A stretch of 64,000 nucleotides of DNA from Rhizoctonia solani (taxonomy: Eukaryota > Basidiomycota > Agaricomycetes > Cantharellales > Ceratobasidiaceae). Below are positions 36,543-48,261 of this stretch, in pieces. A model generated the notes under the pieces. That model made no database searches and was not told the origin of the DNA. It saw nothing but the letters and a program-made list of their open reading frames with translations. The position numbers were made by a program, and so were the translations under genes. Position 1 is the stretch's first letter, and each line of letters begins with the position of its first letter. Where the stretch lies: assembly GCF_016906535.1 (NCBI RefSeq), contig NC_057376.1, positions 1,674,001 through 1,738,000 of the forward strand, read 5' to 3'.

Positions 36543-37506
36543 ATGTTTGCGGCTCGGAATGTTCTTCGTGTACCACTTCGCTCTCCTACTCTGCGAAGGC
36601 CCATTCATTCCGGTGTCCGAGGAGACTGGAATCGCTCATTAGCTGGTACTATTGGGTTCGTTGCGGCTACAACAGCAGGTGCAATTGGCACCTATGTCTC
36701 CTATAAATCTGGTGGAAACACAAAAGAAACCCTTGGCGAAAAGTGTAAGTGCTCTTGCCCGCAGTCAGCCAACAAATGAGTTGACGCATGAGTAGATCCC
36801 GAGGTGCGACGCCCTCCTCCTACCAAATCGGCGTCCGAATCGAACAGTAAACCATCTGCTTCAAAAGCCGAGAACACTTCGGTAGACAATCAAGCCTCGG
36901 TCAAATCCTCACCTTCCGAACCAGGATAATTGAACCTTCTGGCGACGCACCTACCCCCCAAAAAGATGGAGAGAACGTCCCAGAAGGGGGAATGGACGGT
37001 CTTGAAGCCGATGCTGCGAACCAAGGAGCGTTCAACCCCGAGACGGGTGAGATTAACTGGGACTGCCCTTGTCTGGGAGGCATGGCCCATGGACCATGCG
37101 GTCCTGAATTCCGAGAGGCATTTTCGTGCTTTGTATACTCGAAGGAAGATCCCAAGGGAGTAGATTGCGTTGAAAAGTTCAAAGCTATGCAGGATTGCTT
37201 CAGAGAGCATCCCGATGTCTACGGCGAAGGTGCGTTGGAGGGGTGGTATCAGACGAAAGAGTGCATATATTCATATATTCATGTCCAGAGCTTGAAGATG
37301 ACGACGAAGCACCTGATGCAACCAAAGAACCCAAGACCGAAGGTGGCGACGAGAGCCCAGTCGCAGGCGACGAAAAGAACACCAAGTCTGTCGCGGGTGA
37401 GGATGCGCCTGCTCCTCCTAACCCGGCTCCCGAGTCGCGAACCAGAGCTCCGACCGCTAATGTCGCTCACGGAGAGACCCCTACGAAAAGCTCTGCCAAG
37501 CACTAA
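36543..37506 (+). CDS. MIA40: Mitochondrial intermembrane space import oxidoreductase Mia40
   Basis: Mia40 (CHCHD4) drives oxidative folding of twin-Cys proteins in the intermembrane space, together with Erv1. The N-terminus [20 protein letters not shown] is an Arg-rich presequence, followed by a membrane anchor ([20 protein letters not shown]), the usual fungal layout. After an acidic, Ser-rich linker comes the catalytic WDCPCLGGM (CPC pair) and two CX9C pairs, [11 protein letters not shown] and [12 protein letters not shown] long acidic Glu/Ala/Pro tail ends at TAA 37504-37506. One intron has donor GTGCGT (YGE|ELEDDDE). The linker frame breaks near 36924 (missing G in CCAGGATAATTG). Mia40 is essential in yeast, so a sequence error is likely. 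Confidence 0.93.
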
Positions 37507-37892
37507 ACTGGACGTGCGTTGATTGATGGATATCATTCATTTTTCATTTGTACAACCACCACTCACTCGACTTTATTCAACCTAAAAGGGCCTTTATGTT
37601 TGCCTCCATAATCATATTTTAACTTCATTGTCATGACTGCTGAATTTGTCCAAGTACTAATTACACAAAAAATCCATCCACCCAATGCTCACAATGCATT
37701 AAGAATAAAACAAAGAAAAACGATATCTGTCTATAATGTATACGCGAGAGAAAATATCTATAGACAGCCGTCGTCGAGTTTAGAGCCATTGTAGTAAGAG
37801 GGCAAAAGATCCGGTTCAGCTCGCACGCCTCGTTCACTATTCGGATGGGTTGGTAAGTAAAATACGGATGGGCCAATACTAGATCCAAGCGC
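37507..37892. other. Intergenic between convergent MIA40 and GCS1
   Basis: 386 bases between two 3' ends, A+T-rich, with no coding frame of note. It probably consists of both 3' untranslated regions. Confidence 0.5.
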
Positions 37893-40449
37893 TCACATCT
37901 CATCCATCGCCTTGACGAGATCATAGTTGATCTCTTGAGACACCACCGAATCGAACTTGTATGCCGGATGAGAACGAATGAAATTCCGAATCCATGTTGC
38001 GGGTGTTTGAAGGGAACCTAACGCAAATATAGTTGAGCAGTGTATTAGAACCAATTAATAGTATTCATACCATCTGCACGGCGCTTGATCAAATCAAGAT
38101 ATTTCTTCATTTTAAGTTTTGCCGTAAACTCGACGTTTAACGAGTCGAGATATGCGTTCACGACACCGAGCAAGCCGGGGAATGATCCCTATATGCCGAG
38201 AAACCAATCAATCTCCCGGCCGCTCCAGAGTGCATAGAATAACACGAACCTTTCCATTAATAATCTCGTTCATGGTCATTTCTTCATATTCATCATCGAC
38301 GGGCACAAACTCGGGGAATTTGGGTGATGGGCAGCGGGATTGATCAGCCGAGAGGGGTGGTGACCGATCAATGGGAGACGAAGCATGGTGGGAATGTCCG
38401 TTTGCCCGACCGTTAGAATGTCCATTAGCATGTCCATTTGAATGGCCGTTTGAGTGGCCGTTGGAATGCCATTGGTATGCCCATTTGAGTGACCGTTGGA
38501 ATGGCCGTTCCCGTTCCCATTCAAATGGCTAACAGAAGGCGGCCCAGCCCTCGGCCAAACCCACTTTCTAAACCAAAACTTCTCACCCCTCGCGGCATTC
38601 CTGCGCTGAGCCCTCGCCATATTTTCATCGACCCGGCTGATGGGGATATAAAAGTTCAAGCCAAAGCTCAAGATTGCTCTCGAAAGCAACACAACGAAAA
38701 TCGAAAAGGCCGCGTTTTCGAAATCGGTCGGCTGGACTTCCATCGTGCGAAACTCGACGCGCCATCCGATTGCACTCCCGGCTGGGGGTGGTTTGAAGCG
38801 GAGGGACTGCCAGTTGGTGGACTGGAGTGATTCAAAATGGTCCGTGGATTGGGTGTCGTCGAGGTCAATGGCTTCGGAGAAGACCACTAGTGGATCACGG
38901 ATGAAAAGATGAGCGATATGTTTGGCCAAGAGATCGTCGATGTCTAGCAGAACCGGTGTTGAGTACCCAACCGATTGCAGAGATTGGTAATTGGACTCAC
39001 TGTTTTCGCGTAAGCGCTCGTAAACCTTGTCGTCAACCAAGACTGGGACATCATTATACTCGGGACGATTATTAAAATCTTGCGAGAGATACATATCAAC
39101 GCTACCATATCTTGACTTGGGGATAACGTATTTGTTATTCTTGAGTGGCTACATGATGTCAGATAGGTCAGGTCACAAGGACAACTAGACAAATGTGGAT
39201 GCGTACCTTGAGTCCTCGCTCTTCTTCAGTTCTATCGTCCACGCTTCCAGAGATAATATCCCATCGGCAGTCTACGTCCGAGAGATATCCCCGATACGCA
39301 GGTGCAGCAGCGGTCAGCGCCATCTACAAATCGGTTAGCTTATACTCGTTAAGGTTTGCGCATATAACATACCAGGATGGGCGCCACGGGAACTAATGCA
39401 TCGTAAACCGTGCGAGCTTCGTTGACGTTGCACGCCTGGAAGGTAATCTGCAAGCAACAACAGCCCATACCAAAGCCCATAGCATCAAGGTATATGTGGT
39501 CCGGCTTGGCAGCACCATCCCGTGCCTCTGTTGCAGTGTTTTAGAGCTTGTTTTAAGTTCACATAAGCTAATCTACTAACCATGATCCTCTGGGTATATG
39601 TTTCGGTCCCACGGGATAGTAGGATCAATAAATGGCTTAGGGGTATTTGTGTCAAAGTAGATAGGAACGTTGATGGCAACCTTGGAGCCTCGGCGTCTCC
39701 TAATGTTGGCGGTCAAGGTTCTAGAGCCGTTTTCGGTCAAGGCAAAATATTAGGAATAGCCAGGGCGGTACTCACGGGAAACGTGCGTGGGGGTTCGTAA
39801 TTTCTTCAGGCAGGAACAAACTATGGCTGGAAGTTGCGCCGGCCGGATCTGTGGGAGGGTCGGTGAAAACTTCACGTACCCCTAAACGGGGGAAAGACGT
39901 GAGTGTCATCGGGACTTCGTGCGGTAGGAGATATGCCTTGGCCAGCTTGCGTCGGTATCGCATGTTGCGTTCCACTTCGAGCAGATTGGAGACTGTTCCA
40001 TTGTATGGCGCTCCGGGGGTGGACTCGAGCATGTAGCGGCCATACTCTGGGTGGAATGTTGGGACAGATCCACTGCGGTGCAAATTGAGCAAATAATAGA
40101 TATAGTGATCCGCAGGTGTACTCACGCAGAAGCCGGGGAGCCATTGCAAAGATCGAGAACGACATCCTTGAGTTTGGCTAAAATCTCGCTCTGACGCAAG
40201 GAAGTCGGGCATTCTTGTTGTCATCGTCATATGAAACAACCATATACTCGATCTAGGGGATATTAGCATTCGATCGTACCGCCGGCATCGGGGCCTTACC
40301 TCATCCCCCCAGAGCAGCGTATCGCCCTCACGGTCCTTGAGCTTTCGCCAGACGTTGAGGAACTGAGTAATACCGTGCTCTCGGATATAGTCTGCATGTT
40401 TCTTTCCTTCTTCCCAAGAGAGCGGTGTTCCAAGAAATAAAAGTCCCAT
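37893..40449 (-). CDS. GCS1: Glutamate-cysteine ligase, catalytic subunit
   Basis: This enzyme catalyses the first and rate-limiting step of glutathione synthesis. Start ATG 40447-40449 opens [20 protein letters not shown], then [37 protein letters not shown] and [16 protein letters not shown]. Later blocks are [67 protein letters not shown] and [20 protein letters not shown]. The end is [20 protein letters not shown], stop 37893-37895. A tandem His-Ser-Asn-Gly repeat is inserted before the C-terminal part (about 38403-38526). The frame breaks at about 40203 (CTTCC for CTTTCC, restoring [11 protein letters not shown]) and about 38469 in the repeat. Confidence 0.93.
38403..38526 (-). repeat. 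In-frame 12-base repeat encoding His-Ser-Asn-Gly in GCS1
   Basis: Read on the minus strand, about ten imperfect units of the type CACTCAAACGGC encode NGHSNG, NGHTNG, NGHANG and NGRANG variants between the catalytic core and the C-terminal segment [20 protein letters not shown]. One unit has a one-base loss at about 38469. Such a minisatellite is prone to copy-number change. Confidence 0.85.
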
Positions 40450-40849
40450 TGTGGAGTAACTCGGTGGTAGTCGGGGGTGGGGGTTGCGAGCTATGGCGTG
40501 CTCAGCGATTGCAAGTCTAATAAACCTATTGGAATTCGGAAATGCTCAAATGATTCGGGGTAGGGATAACGCTGTCCGAAATGACTAAGGCGAGACAGAG
40601 GCGCAGGCACAGCGGGAGTAACAACATCGTATTTATAATCACCAGGCCTGGCTATGACGGTCAGATGAAAAATGAACGTCAATTGGAAGCCATGACGCTT
40701 TGTAACGTCTTACTCATCGCAAACCTTGTTCCCTGATCTGGGACATTGTCCAAGTGATCTACCTCCACACCAAATGTGTCATTCTCGTAAGCGCCGACCC
40801 CACCATCGAATCAGCTGCCGACCTCTCCTGACCACCATCACAATTATCC
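40450..40849. promoter_or_regulatory. Divergent promoter between GCS1 and KTI12
   Basis: 400 bases lie between the two ATGs. Glutathione synthesis genes in fungi are often controlled by oxidative-stress factors such as Yap1, but no convincing binding site was picked out by eye. Called from layout. Confidence 0.35.
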
Positions 40850-42027
40850 ATGGCACTCGTGACCTTGTCCGGATTTCCTTCTTCCGGTGGGTGGAGACAA
40901 ATATCATCCCACCTAGTTTTACGTATGATGCCTAGGAAAGACTCGACGAGCGGAACAACTCAAAGGATACCTTGAGCAAAAATTGCAGGAAAATAGCGAG
41001 AATGAGGAGACCAAAGGATGGAGAGTATCAGTGCTGTCAGACGAATTATTGAGTATCCCGAGAAGCTCATACGATGGTGTGTTTGACGCCTCGTTGTTGC
41101 CGTATCAATTATAATATCTTGTACAGAAAGCCGGCTTGAGAAACCGGCACGTTCAGCTCTCCTCTCGGCCATCGTTCGGGATCTTTCCAAGAACACAATC
41201 CTAATAGTTGATTCGTTGAATTACATCAAAGGATTTCGATATCAAATGTATTGCGCTGCACGAGAAGTTGGTGTTCGAGTTGCTACCGTGGGTCCGGCCC
41301 GTTATCCTCTCCCCGAGCTGGTAACGATAATTACTTTACCGAAAGTAGGTATTTGTGGTGCCACTCTGAATGTGCAAGGAATGGAACCAGAAGCGGGAAG
41401 ATCGATATATGATGCGACGTAAGTACATGTGATGCTGCCAATTTCGCATCTCAGTAATCCATGAATAGATAGATTCGATAACCTAATCCAACGTTACGAA
41501 GAACCAAACTCGATGGTCCGGTGGGATGCGCCTTTATTCACCGTACCATGGTCAGATGAGACAGTTCCTGGAGAAGATATTTGGCGCGCAATCACACTGG
41601 GGGACAAACGACCCGCAAACCAGGCTGTAGCTTCCGTACGTCTCGCATATAATTACTACCACTACCACCATTACACACCCTTACTTTCTCTTTCTTTCTC
41701 TTCAGATCGCCAAGCCACCTTCCGATGCCCTCCAAGTCCTGGACCAGACAACAGCATCGGTCGTAGGCGCAATCATGTCTGCTCAATCAACCTTGGGAGG
41801 AAGTGGTGGCACAGTCTCACTCGTCGGGAATAGTCCACTACCCAACATCACTCTCCCGAGTCGACATGTCTCGCTTCCCGAACTTCTCGGCACAAGCGCC
41901 AGTTTGTCGCCGCTCGGAAAAAGGCAGTTACCAAGGCTTGGCGGGGAACAAGGGCGAGATGGATTGGGATGCTGAGTCTGTTGCAAAGAAATTTGTCGAG
42001 TACCTGGAAGAGAACTTGGCACCTTGA
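40850..42027 (+). CDS. KTI12: Kti12-like P-loop protein, Elongator regulator
   Basis: Kti12 is a tRNA-binding P-loop ATPase needed by the Elongator complex for wobble-uridine modification. ATG 40850 gives MALVTLSGFPSSG, spliced to KTRRAEQLKGYLEQKLQ, completing the Walker A GFPSSGKT. Further blocks are WRVSVLSDELLSIPRSSYD, ALLSAIVRDLSKNTILIVDS (Walker B region) then LNYIKGFRYQMYCAAREVGV, MCKEWNQKRED, FDNLIQRYEEPNSMVRWDAP and AKPPSDALQVLDQTTASVVG. The end is DWDAESVAKKFVEYLEENLA, stop 42025-42027. At least five short deletions break the frame: three within 41360-41370 that together restore it, one near 41887 and one near 41946. Confidence 0.9.
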
Positions 42028-44081
42028 ATGAAATAGTGATTTCCTTTTGTATTGTTACGGTTGGTATTGTTGGTCGAGCGAAGCTTATAGGCGGAGTGGA
42101 AAGCTGGTGTGAAGGCTGTACGAACCTTCAATCGAGTCTTCAGGTCTGTGAGATTTGCAGTGGGTGAGTATATATACACACCCATAGTTAAGAATGAATG
42201 CGAATCATTGTGCATGATTCCTCCAATAACACTAGTACAGTATATCCAATTGGTCGAGGCCAAATCCAATGCGAGCCAACGGGATCGATAAACGAGTAAC
42301 ATATAGCTGTAGTCGACTCAAATATTCATATATGGGATAGTATCGAAGCTACAGTGGAATCCACATTTACCAGGGTCACGGTTAAAAGGAGCACCTCCCC
42401 TCGGCTGAAGAATTCATGGCCGGGAACTCACCCTCTCTGAGTAACCCACTATAACAGGATTTTTTTTTTTCGAATAGAGCGCGTTGGCTGTTATGCATTA
42501 TTGGTTCTTTTTCAGATTTAGAATAAACGTATATCAGACGCAGGTTGCGTTTTCATGCTCCTGTAGTACAATATCAAATCGGTTTGGTTGGGTGGCTATA
42601 ATGACTGCAGCCACATGGCTCCTGAAAGTATGAACCAGAGGGAGGACCAGTAAATCCTGCTCAACCTTACTGATATATAGCGATGATTAATCAGGGGCAG
42701 CTATATGCACGAGTATCACTATCGAAAAATCACAGAAGGCATGGAAGACCCTTATTGGGCATCATGATTTGGAGCTCGATCAATGATGGACAAACGAGCA
42801 TGTCAAAGAGACTTACTATGTTATCGCGCTCATTGGGGCGCTCGTAGAAGCGGTAGGTCGTCGTAGGCTTGGGAGTGGCACCCGTCCATAAAGGAAGAGC
42901 AAAACACCCCTGGGTTTTTAGCTCTTGGTAGTATCTGCCATACAGCTCAAGCTCTTGAACCCATAATGTATATATATTATAGGGACTACTACAGCGCACT
43001 AGGTTTAGTGCTGGCAGCGTGATCGACTGACGGAAAGTCAATAACTGCTTTGACAAATAAAGGGGGGCAACTTAAAATTGCCATTTATAATCTGCCCAAC
43101 TCTCTTGAATTTTGACTCTCATATTGATCGGCATCAGTAGCTTACGAAGACGCTTACATTCCTTGAAAACAGATGAATATACTAGCTAGGTCGTCGAAAC
43201 TCTGAGTAGTCCATAACTCCGAGTTCGTTCAAAAATACAAGTATTGACCGGAGCTCAAGTATATTCCTTAGATTAAATCTGACGCTCAATATACAAAGTC
43301 TCTGACTTAAAGGTAAAGCCTACGCTACTGTATGAACTTTGTTTAAGCCTATTCGATCTCAAATCTAATCATATCTTTAGTTCTGTGTGAAAGCCACTGC
43401 GTCAATTAACGATACGGAAGTTCTCTGAGAAACAGCCTTTTAGTATTAGTCAGAAACCTACCGGAAGTCCGTATATATCTTCGAGATTTTCGCGGCCTCC
43501 TCAAACAATCGGTCAGAGTCATACTAACAAGGGTCTCTGTGATTGTCTGGGTTAAAAATTTCCGGGTGTTTACATAGACCGTTTTCAGCACGTTTCGTCA
43601 AAAAATATGTTCCCTGTGCACTGTGGTGTGATAAGATCCTGAAAGTCAGTACATCAGTAAAAGATTCCTTTTTTCAGTAGGATATGGTCTGAAAATTACA
43701 ATGTTAGTATGCCTCCCTCAGCATGAATCAGAGTATGGAAGAATTGATACCTAAAATCAGTATGTATTGATCTTGATTTCAGCTCAATTCTCACTTAAAC
43801 ACACGCACTGATTTCCAGCATTATAACCTTGTACAGTGGTGGAAGTTCGCATACTTATATCATACGGTGTAAAAAGTTTAAGAGAAGCGCCCCCATGTTT
43901 GTATGCGTATGTTATATTTCTTATTTGTCGCTTTTCCGATAAGCATGGGTAGTTAGCTTGAAGAGTTTTTAATGAATATCTATAGTAGTGGGGTGGCTTG
44001 CTGCAGCACTACGATTCAGCCCGGGGAAACATGTTCTCGCACATGCTTGTTTCAACTTTGATTCACATATACTACTCACCC
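42028..44081. other. Gene-poor, A+T-rich intergenic region
   Basis: About 2 kb between the 3' ends of KTI12 and BTA1. It is mostly A+T-rich with short stop-filled frames. One possible lone exon is listed separately at 42816-42960. No tRNA, terminal repeat or transposase was recognised. Confidence 0.5.
42816..42960 (-). pseudogene. Possible orphan exon or gene remnant
   Basis: On the minus strand an open stretch reads ELELYGRYYQELKTQGCFAL followed by PLWTGATPKPTTTYRFYERP and NERDNI. It ends exactly at a good donor (GTAAGT) at about 42815. The text looks protein-like, but no start codon, partner exons or family were identified. It may be a gene fragment. Confidence 0.25.
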
Positions 44082-46978
44082 TTACGCCTTCCAAAACGAT
44101 GCATACCTGTAGAGACGGCAGGTAAACATGACCACAAATCCGCCAAAACAAAGTAAGAAAAAAAGGAACTCACATATTGACTCGGTCGATGGCTCTCTCC
44201 GGCCCAGTTCTAACCCCTAAAGGCGTCAACGAAAACCCGTTCCGCTCGAATACCTCACAGTACCACGGCTTTCTCGCCGCTGATCTCCAAAAGACGGCAT
44301 TGCCTGGTAACAGCACGCGCCGGAGTTGCGCGACTTCTTCTTCTACTTCTTTTGCACCCGGGTCAAACCAGTCAAGGTGATCCATTATGACCGCGTGTGT
44401 TAGTTGGCCTGGTGCATTCCGCACAGAACACTATACATATTTAGGCATATTGAACGAAGAATAGGGAAAGGCGTACTTGGTGATAGACTCGTGTGCAACC
44501 TAAAACTTTCAAGTCTCTCGAAATTATTTTCCCGTAACTTGTCGAAACCTTGTCGAGTCAAGTACGCAGGACATGAAGTGGGAGCATATCTCCCCAGTAA
44601 ACACTATGTCACGCATATAATCAGTATAGTCTTCAACAAGCAAGAGACAGACTCACTAAAAGGTAATGGTAGGCCCCAGTCTTCAACAACGCAGTGCCAG
44701 CGATCGGATCCAAGGTATCCCTCGCAAACTCGTAGCAGCTCCCTTCATTCAAAAAGGCCCGACGTTGAGCCAACGGTACCCCCAGTGCATTCCACAAGAA
44801 CGCCGGATTGTTGAGAACCAGTTTGACGAACCAGTTACTGAGTAGTACTGGCCTCAACTGCAACACCCATCAATAATTGACAAATAAACGCAGAGGCAGG
44901 GGCATACTTTTTCGCGCCAGATACGAGCCTGCTCCTCAATCGTATCAACATCGCACATCCTCTTGGCATCTTCCAAAACACCCCCCAGAGCAAGGACCCA
45001 CTTTAAACCCCAAGACCTATCAGAACATAACTTGTAGATCACCTGCCCCCAGAAAGACGTACCTGCGTGATCCGCAGCGCCCAACCACTATACCCTCTTC
45101 GATAAAACGACTTGTCAAACGCGCTTTGGTTCTGTTTCCAAAATTGGTACGCAGCGCTCGAGAGCCATGGAGAAAGCTCCCATCGAGAATATGTTTGAAA
45201 TCGGGTAGTTTTCCAGAACCGAACATGTCGAAGAACGTCGGATGAGAAAGGGTACGTAGAGCTGCCAGTTTGAGTTCAACTAGGTGTCCTTGGCTACCGG
45301 TCACTCAGTCTCAGTTTGGGGTGAAATTAGAGAGGAGGAAGAGGAGGTGGACACACCAAGGGTTCATATCCACACAATGTATCTCCTCGGTCCGGCAGCA
45401 ATAGCATAGTGTAACGCATTGTCGCCTGCACTGGATATACACAAGATCGAGCTATCCTTTGTGAGTTCGAGATGGTTCATATCCTCCATCGGGTCTTCCC
45501 ATGTAAACGCATAGATGAACGTCCTAAATTCATTGTGCACCGCGTGGTGTAATATGGAAGGCGCCATGGCTATGGCACGTGATCGTAAAATCATTCATGA
45601 AGGCATGATAAACTTACAGTTTGAGAATGATAGTGGAATGCACTACTCGGAGGTACGACTTGTTCCAACTGGGTATCGGCTTCTACCTCTGAATCATTCC
45701 CGTCTTCTCCAAGCTTAATAACGGAAGCGACCCTCTTCAAACCACTTGTCGAAGCAACCGATTTAGGCGAGTAGTTCCCAACCGAATTTCCAGAGTCGGT
45801 TTCAAAGGCCTCGAGCGCCGCCGAGACGTTGACAGAACGAGAACATCCAGCCAGACATAGTACGGACTACCCAGCTTGGAGTCAACAAAAAAAAAAAAAA
45901 AACTAAGAGGGGAGGGGGACATACATCTGAATAAACCAAGGCAAAAACATCCCGTTCCTTCCGTTCAGAATCTTGACCGTCCCAAACTTGTACTGCAAGT
46001 AATCTCTCCGACCGGGCGAAAGATCAACATGATCCAGATCAAACCACATTTGCCTGAACGAGAGACAAAATAAAAATCACTTATATGCGCTTGATCGAGA
46101 AACAACATACCAAAACCAATGTCCCAGCCATCCAACCACCTTGCCCACACCCCCAATCGACTCTTCATGCAACCCCGCACACTTCCGGGACGCGTAAAAT
46201 CAACAACACCCACCAGTCCAGTCGGATCCAACATCCGATCGACGCGGTCGAGTAAACGGTGGTAGGTCGGGATCATCGAGAGCGAATACGAGAGCGTGAC
46301 GAGCGAGACCGAGCCGATCAACGCCGACTGATCGTCGGGGAGACGGAAAGTGCATGCGTCGGAATGGATGATGTGGACGTTGGTCCAACCTTTGGTCGCA
46401 AAGCGTTTGCGCGCGATTTGGAGGAGCGGTTCGCATAGATCGACGAGGTAGATGGCGTCGAATTGTTTGATGGGCAAGTAGGCGTCCATTGTTTCGATGT
46501 TCCATCCTAGAAACGATGTGTTTTAGCAAGGTGAAAGAAGGAACGAGGGACGAAAGAGGGGTTGACTGACCTGTTCCTCCTCCAATGTCCACCCAGACCA
46601 GGGGTTTCGTACTCTTTCGCTCTCGTATGTGTGCAGCTGCAAGTTTAAGCATCGTTGTACGGCCACGAAGTAGCCTGTGTCGGGTAGAATCGTATATTTC
46701 CGCTTGGCCTTGGTAAAACTACGCCGCCCCTCCATCAGTAAGCGGGATGAAAACCGGTTTGGAGAGTGTAATAGTAGTACCTGATCCAATCGGTCCTGCT
46801 GGTTCGCGCTCTTACCCAGCGGCCTCAAAAAGCAATGCCATACGAATCGAAGTGGGGCTTTAAGTGAATCGTACGACGAATAGAGCACGACGAGGCCGAT
46901 GAACAAGGGCCATAACGTGCTATACGACTTGACGTCCGACTCGGGTCCATCACTCGAGTACCTACAAGGCCAACCCAT
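44082..46978 (-). CDS. BTA1: Betaine-lipid (DGTS) synthase, fused two-domain enzyme
   Basis: The enzyme makes the phosphorus-free membrane lipid diacylglyceryl-trimethylhomoserine. ATG 46976-46978 opens MGWPCRYSSDGPESD, with a helix (LWPLFIGLVVLYSS). The N-terminal methyltransferase (BtaB-like) has the SAM motif VWVDIGGGTG and LVTLSYSLSMIPTYHRLLDR. The C-terminal BtaA-like DUF3419 part has FIYAFTWEDPMEDMNHLELT, CISSAGDNALHYAI, LLSNWFVKLVLNNPAFLWNA and VIMDHLDWFD, then NMYASFWKA across the last intron, stop 44082-44084. This order is the reverse of the green-algal enzyme and matches other fungi as far as known. The frame breaks near 45847 (CTGGATG for CTGGGATG, restoring WLGCSRSV). An upstream first exon cannot be excluded. 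Fungal BTA1 is usually induced by phosphate starvation. Confidence 0.9.
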
Positions 46979-48261
46979 TCACTTCCGAGTAAGAGAAAAG
47001 AAACCAAGGCCTCACGACGAGTTTCGACCGGCGCCAAAGTGTAACACCCGACTCATCCCTAGCGTAAACTGGGAAAAAGGACAAGAAGGGTGGGAGGGGG
47101 GAAACAGCTCGACTCGCACTATTCTCCTCTCACAGCTGTCCTCCTTTTGACACCAACTCACTAACCCACCACAGCGCACATGTCTAAATTGCGAGAATAC
47201 ATGATATTATCAAGAGTGCACGTTCGAGCCACCTCGGAACGCACGTGGTTGGCGCTTAAACTTGATTCGGAAATTGACACCATTTGATGAATGGATCCGT
47301 CGGGGCGAGGGTCGGTGTCCCGGGCTGATAGCGTGCGCGTTGGTGATTGGGTGGATAGACGAATGTGGGGTCGGCGGTTGGATTTTGAGAGGGTGGTGCG
47401 GGATGTGTCAGCGCGTGGAGGTGGCGGAGAACGTGATTGGTTGAAAGTTGCCACCGCGCTGTTATCTCAGAAAGAGGTAATAAACGTTTATTTTTTTTAC
47501 GAGCACTCGTTTGGGATTGGGGAAGCTTGTGCTGAACCACGAGGTAGAAAGTTCCTGTTGTCGTGTTTCACATTATCTTCTGGGTTCTGAGAGTATGGAA
47601 CCGTCGATATCGGTAATAGTTTGGATATTAAAGAAGGGAAATACCATCCGACTCGAAGTCGCAGCTCGTACCCTCGCAACCCCTGCGCAGCGCGAACCTG
47701 GACAGCCGCGGAACAAACACATTCTTTCCTACTGGTCAGTTGGATACACAATCGAAGCCAATTTGCTGAAGCTGCGGGTAGTTGTAGCTCATTACTGCGG
47801 ACCTTGGGTGGGTATATGAAATGAACGCCAAGAACGATGGTATGATGTCATCAAAATTACAAAAATAAATACAATATAGGTGAGTAGATTATGCCTCTTC
47901 AAGCCTGTGCTGACTGATATGTCCCATAAAAGGCGAAAACAGGACACGAAAGCGAGCTTACTCACAAGTCGTGTTCGGATAAATGGAGAAGCCTGGGAAT
48001 GACTATATGGATACAGGATTCGTGAGAACAAATGGGCTTAAGAGAGAGTCGGTACCGCGTAGAGCCGAAGATGAAACACAGGCCGGTGGTAGGCGGGGAG
48101 AGTATAAGTAGCTTTTGCTCTCTCCCTCGATTTTCCCAGGGCGGACCTGACTGTAGCAGGCGATCCAGAGTTCGACATAGATAGAACATAGTATTCGAAG
48201 TGAGGAGAGTTCCGGCGCTGTTTTCTTTGCATTACCCGATTTACTCCCGAAGATTCAGGAG
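46979..48261. other. Long divergent intergenic region between BTA1 and CDF transporter
   Basis: 1.28 kb between two start codons facing away from each other. Open frames exist on both strands but show no conserved text or splice pattern. Promoters of both genes should lie here. No phosphate-response element was identified by eye with confidence. Confidence 0.45.

Noticed and set aside
47161..47540. Open frames on both strands upstream of BTA1
   Set aside because: They lack conserved text, overlap in opposite frames and begin without good ATG context. They look like chance in a GC-richer stretch.
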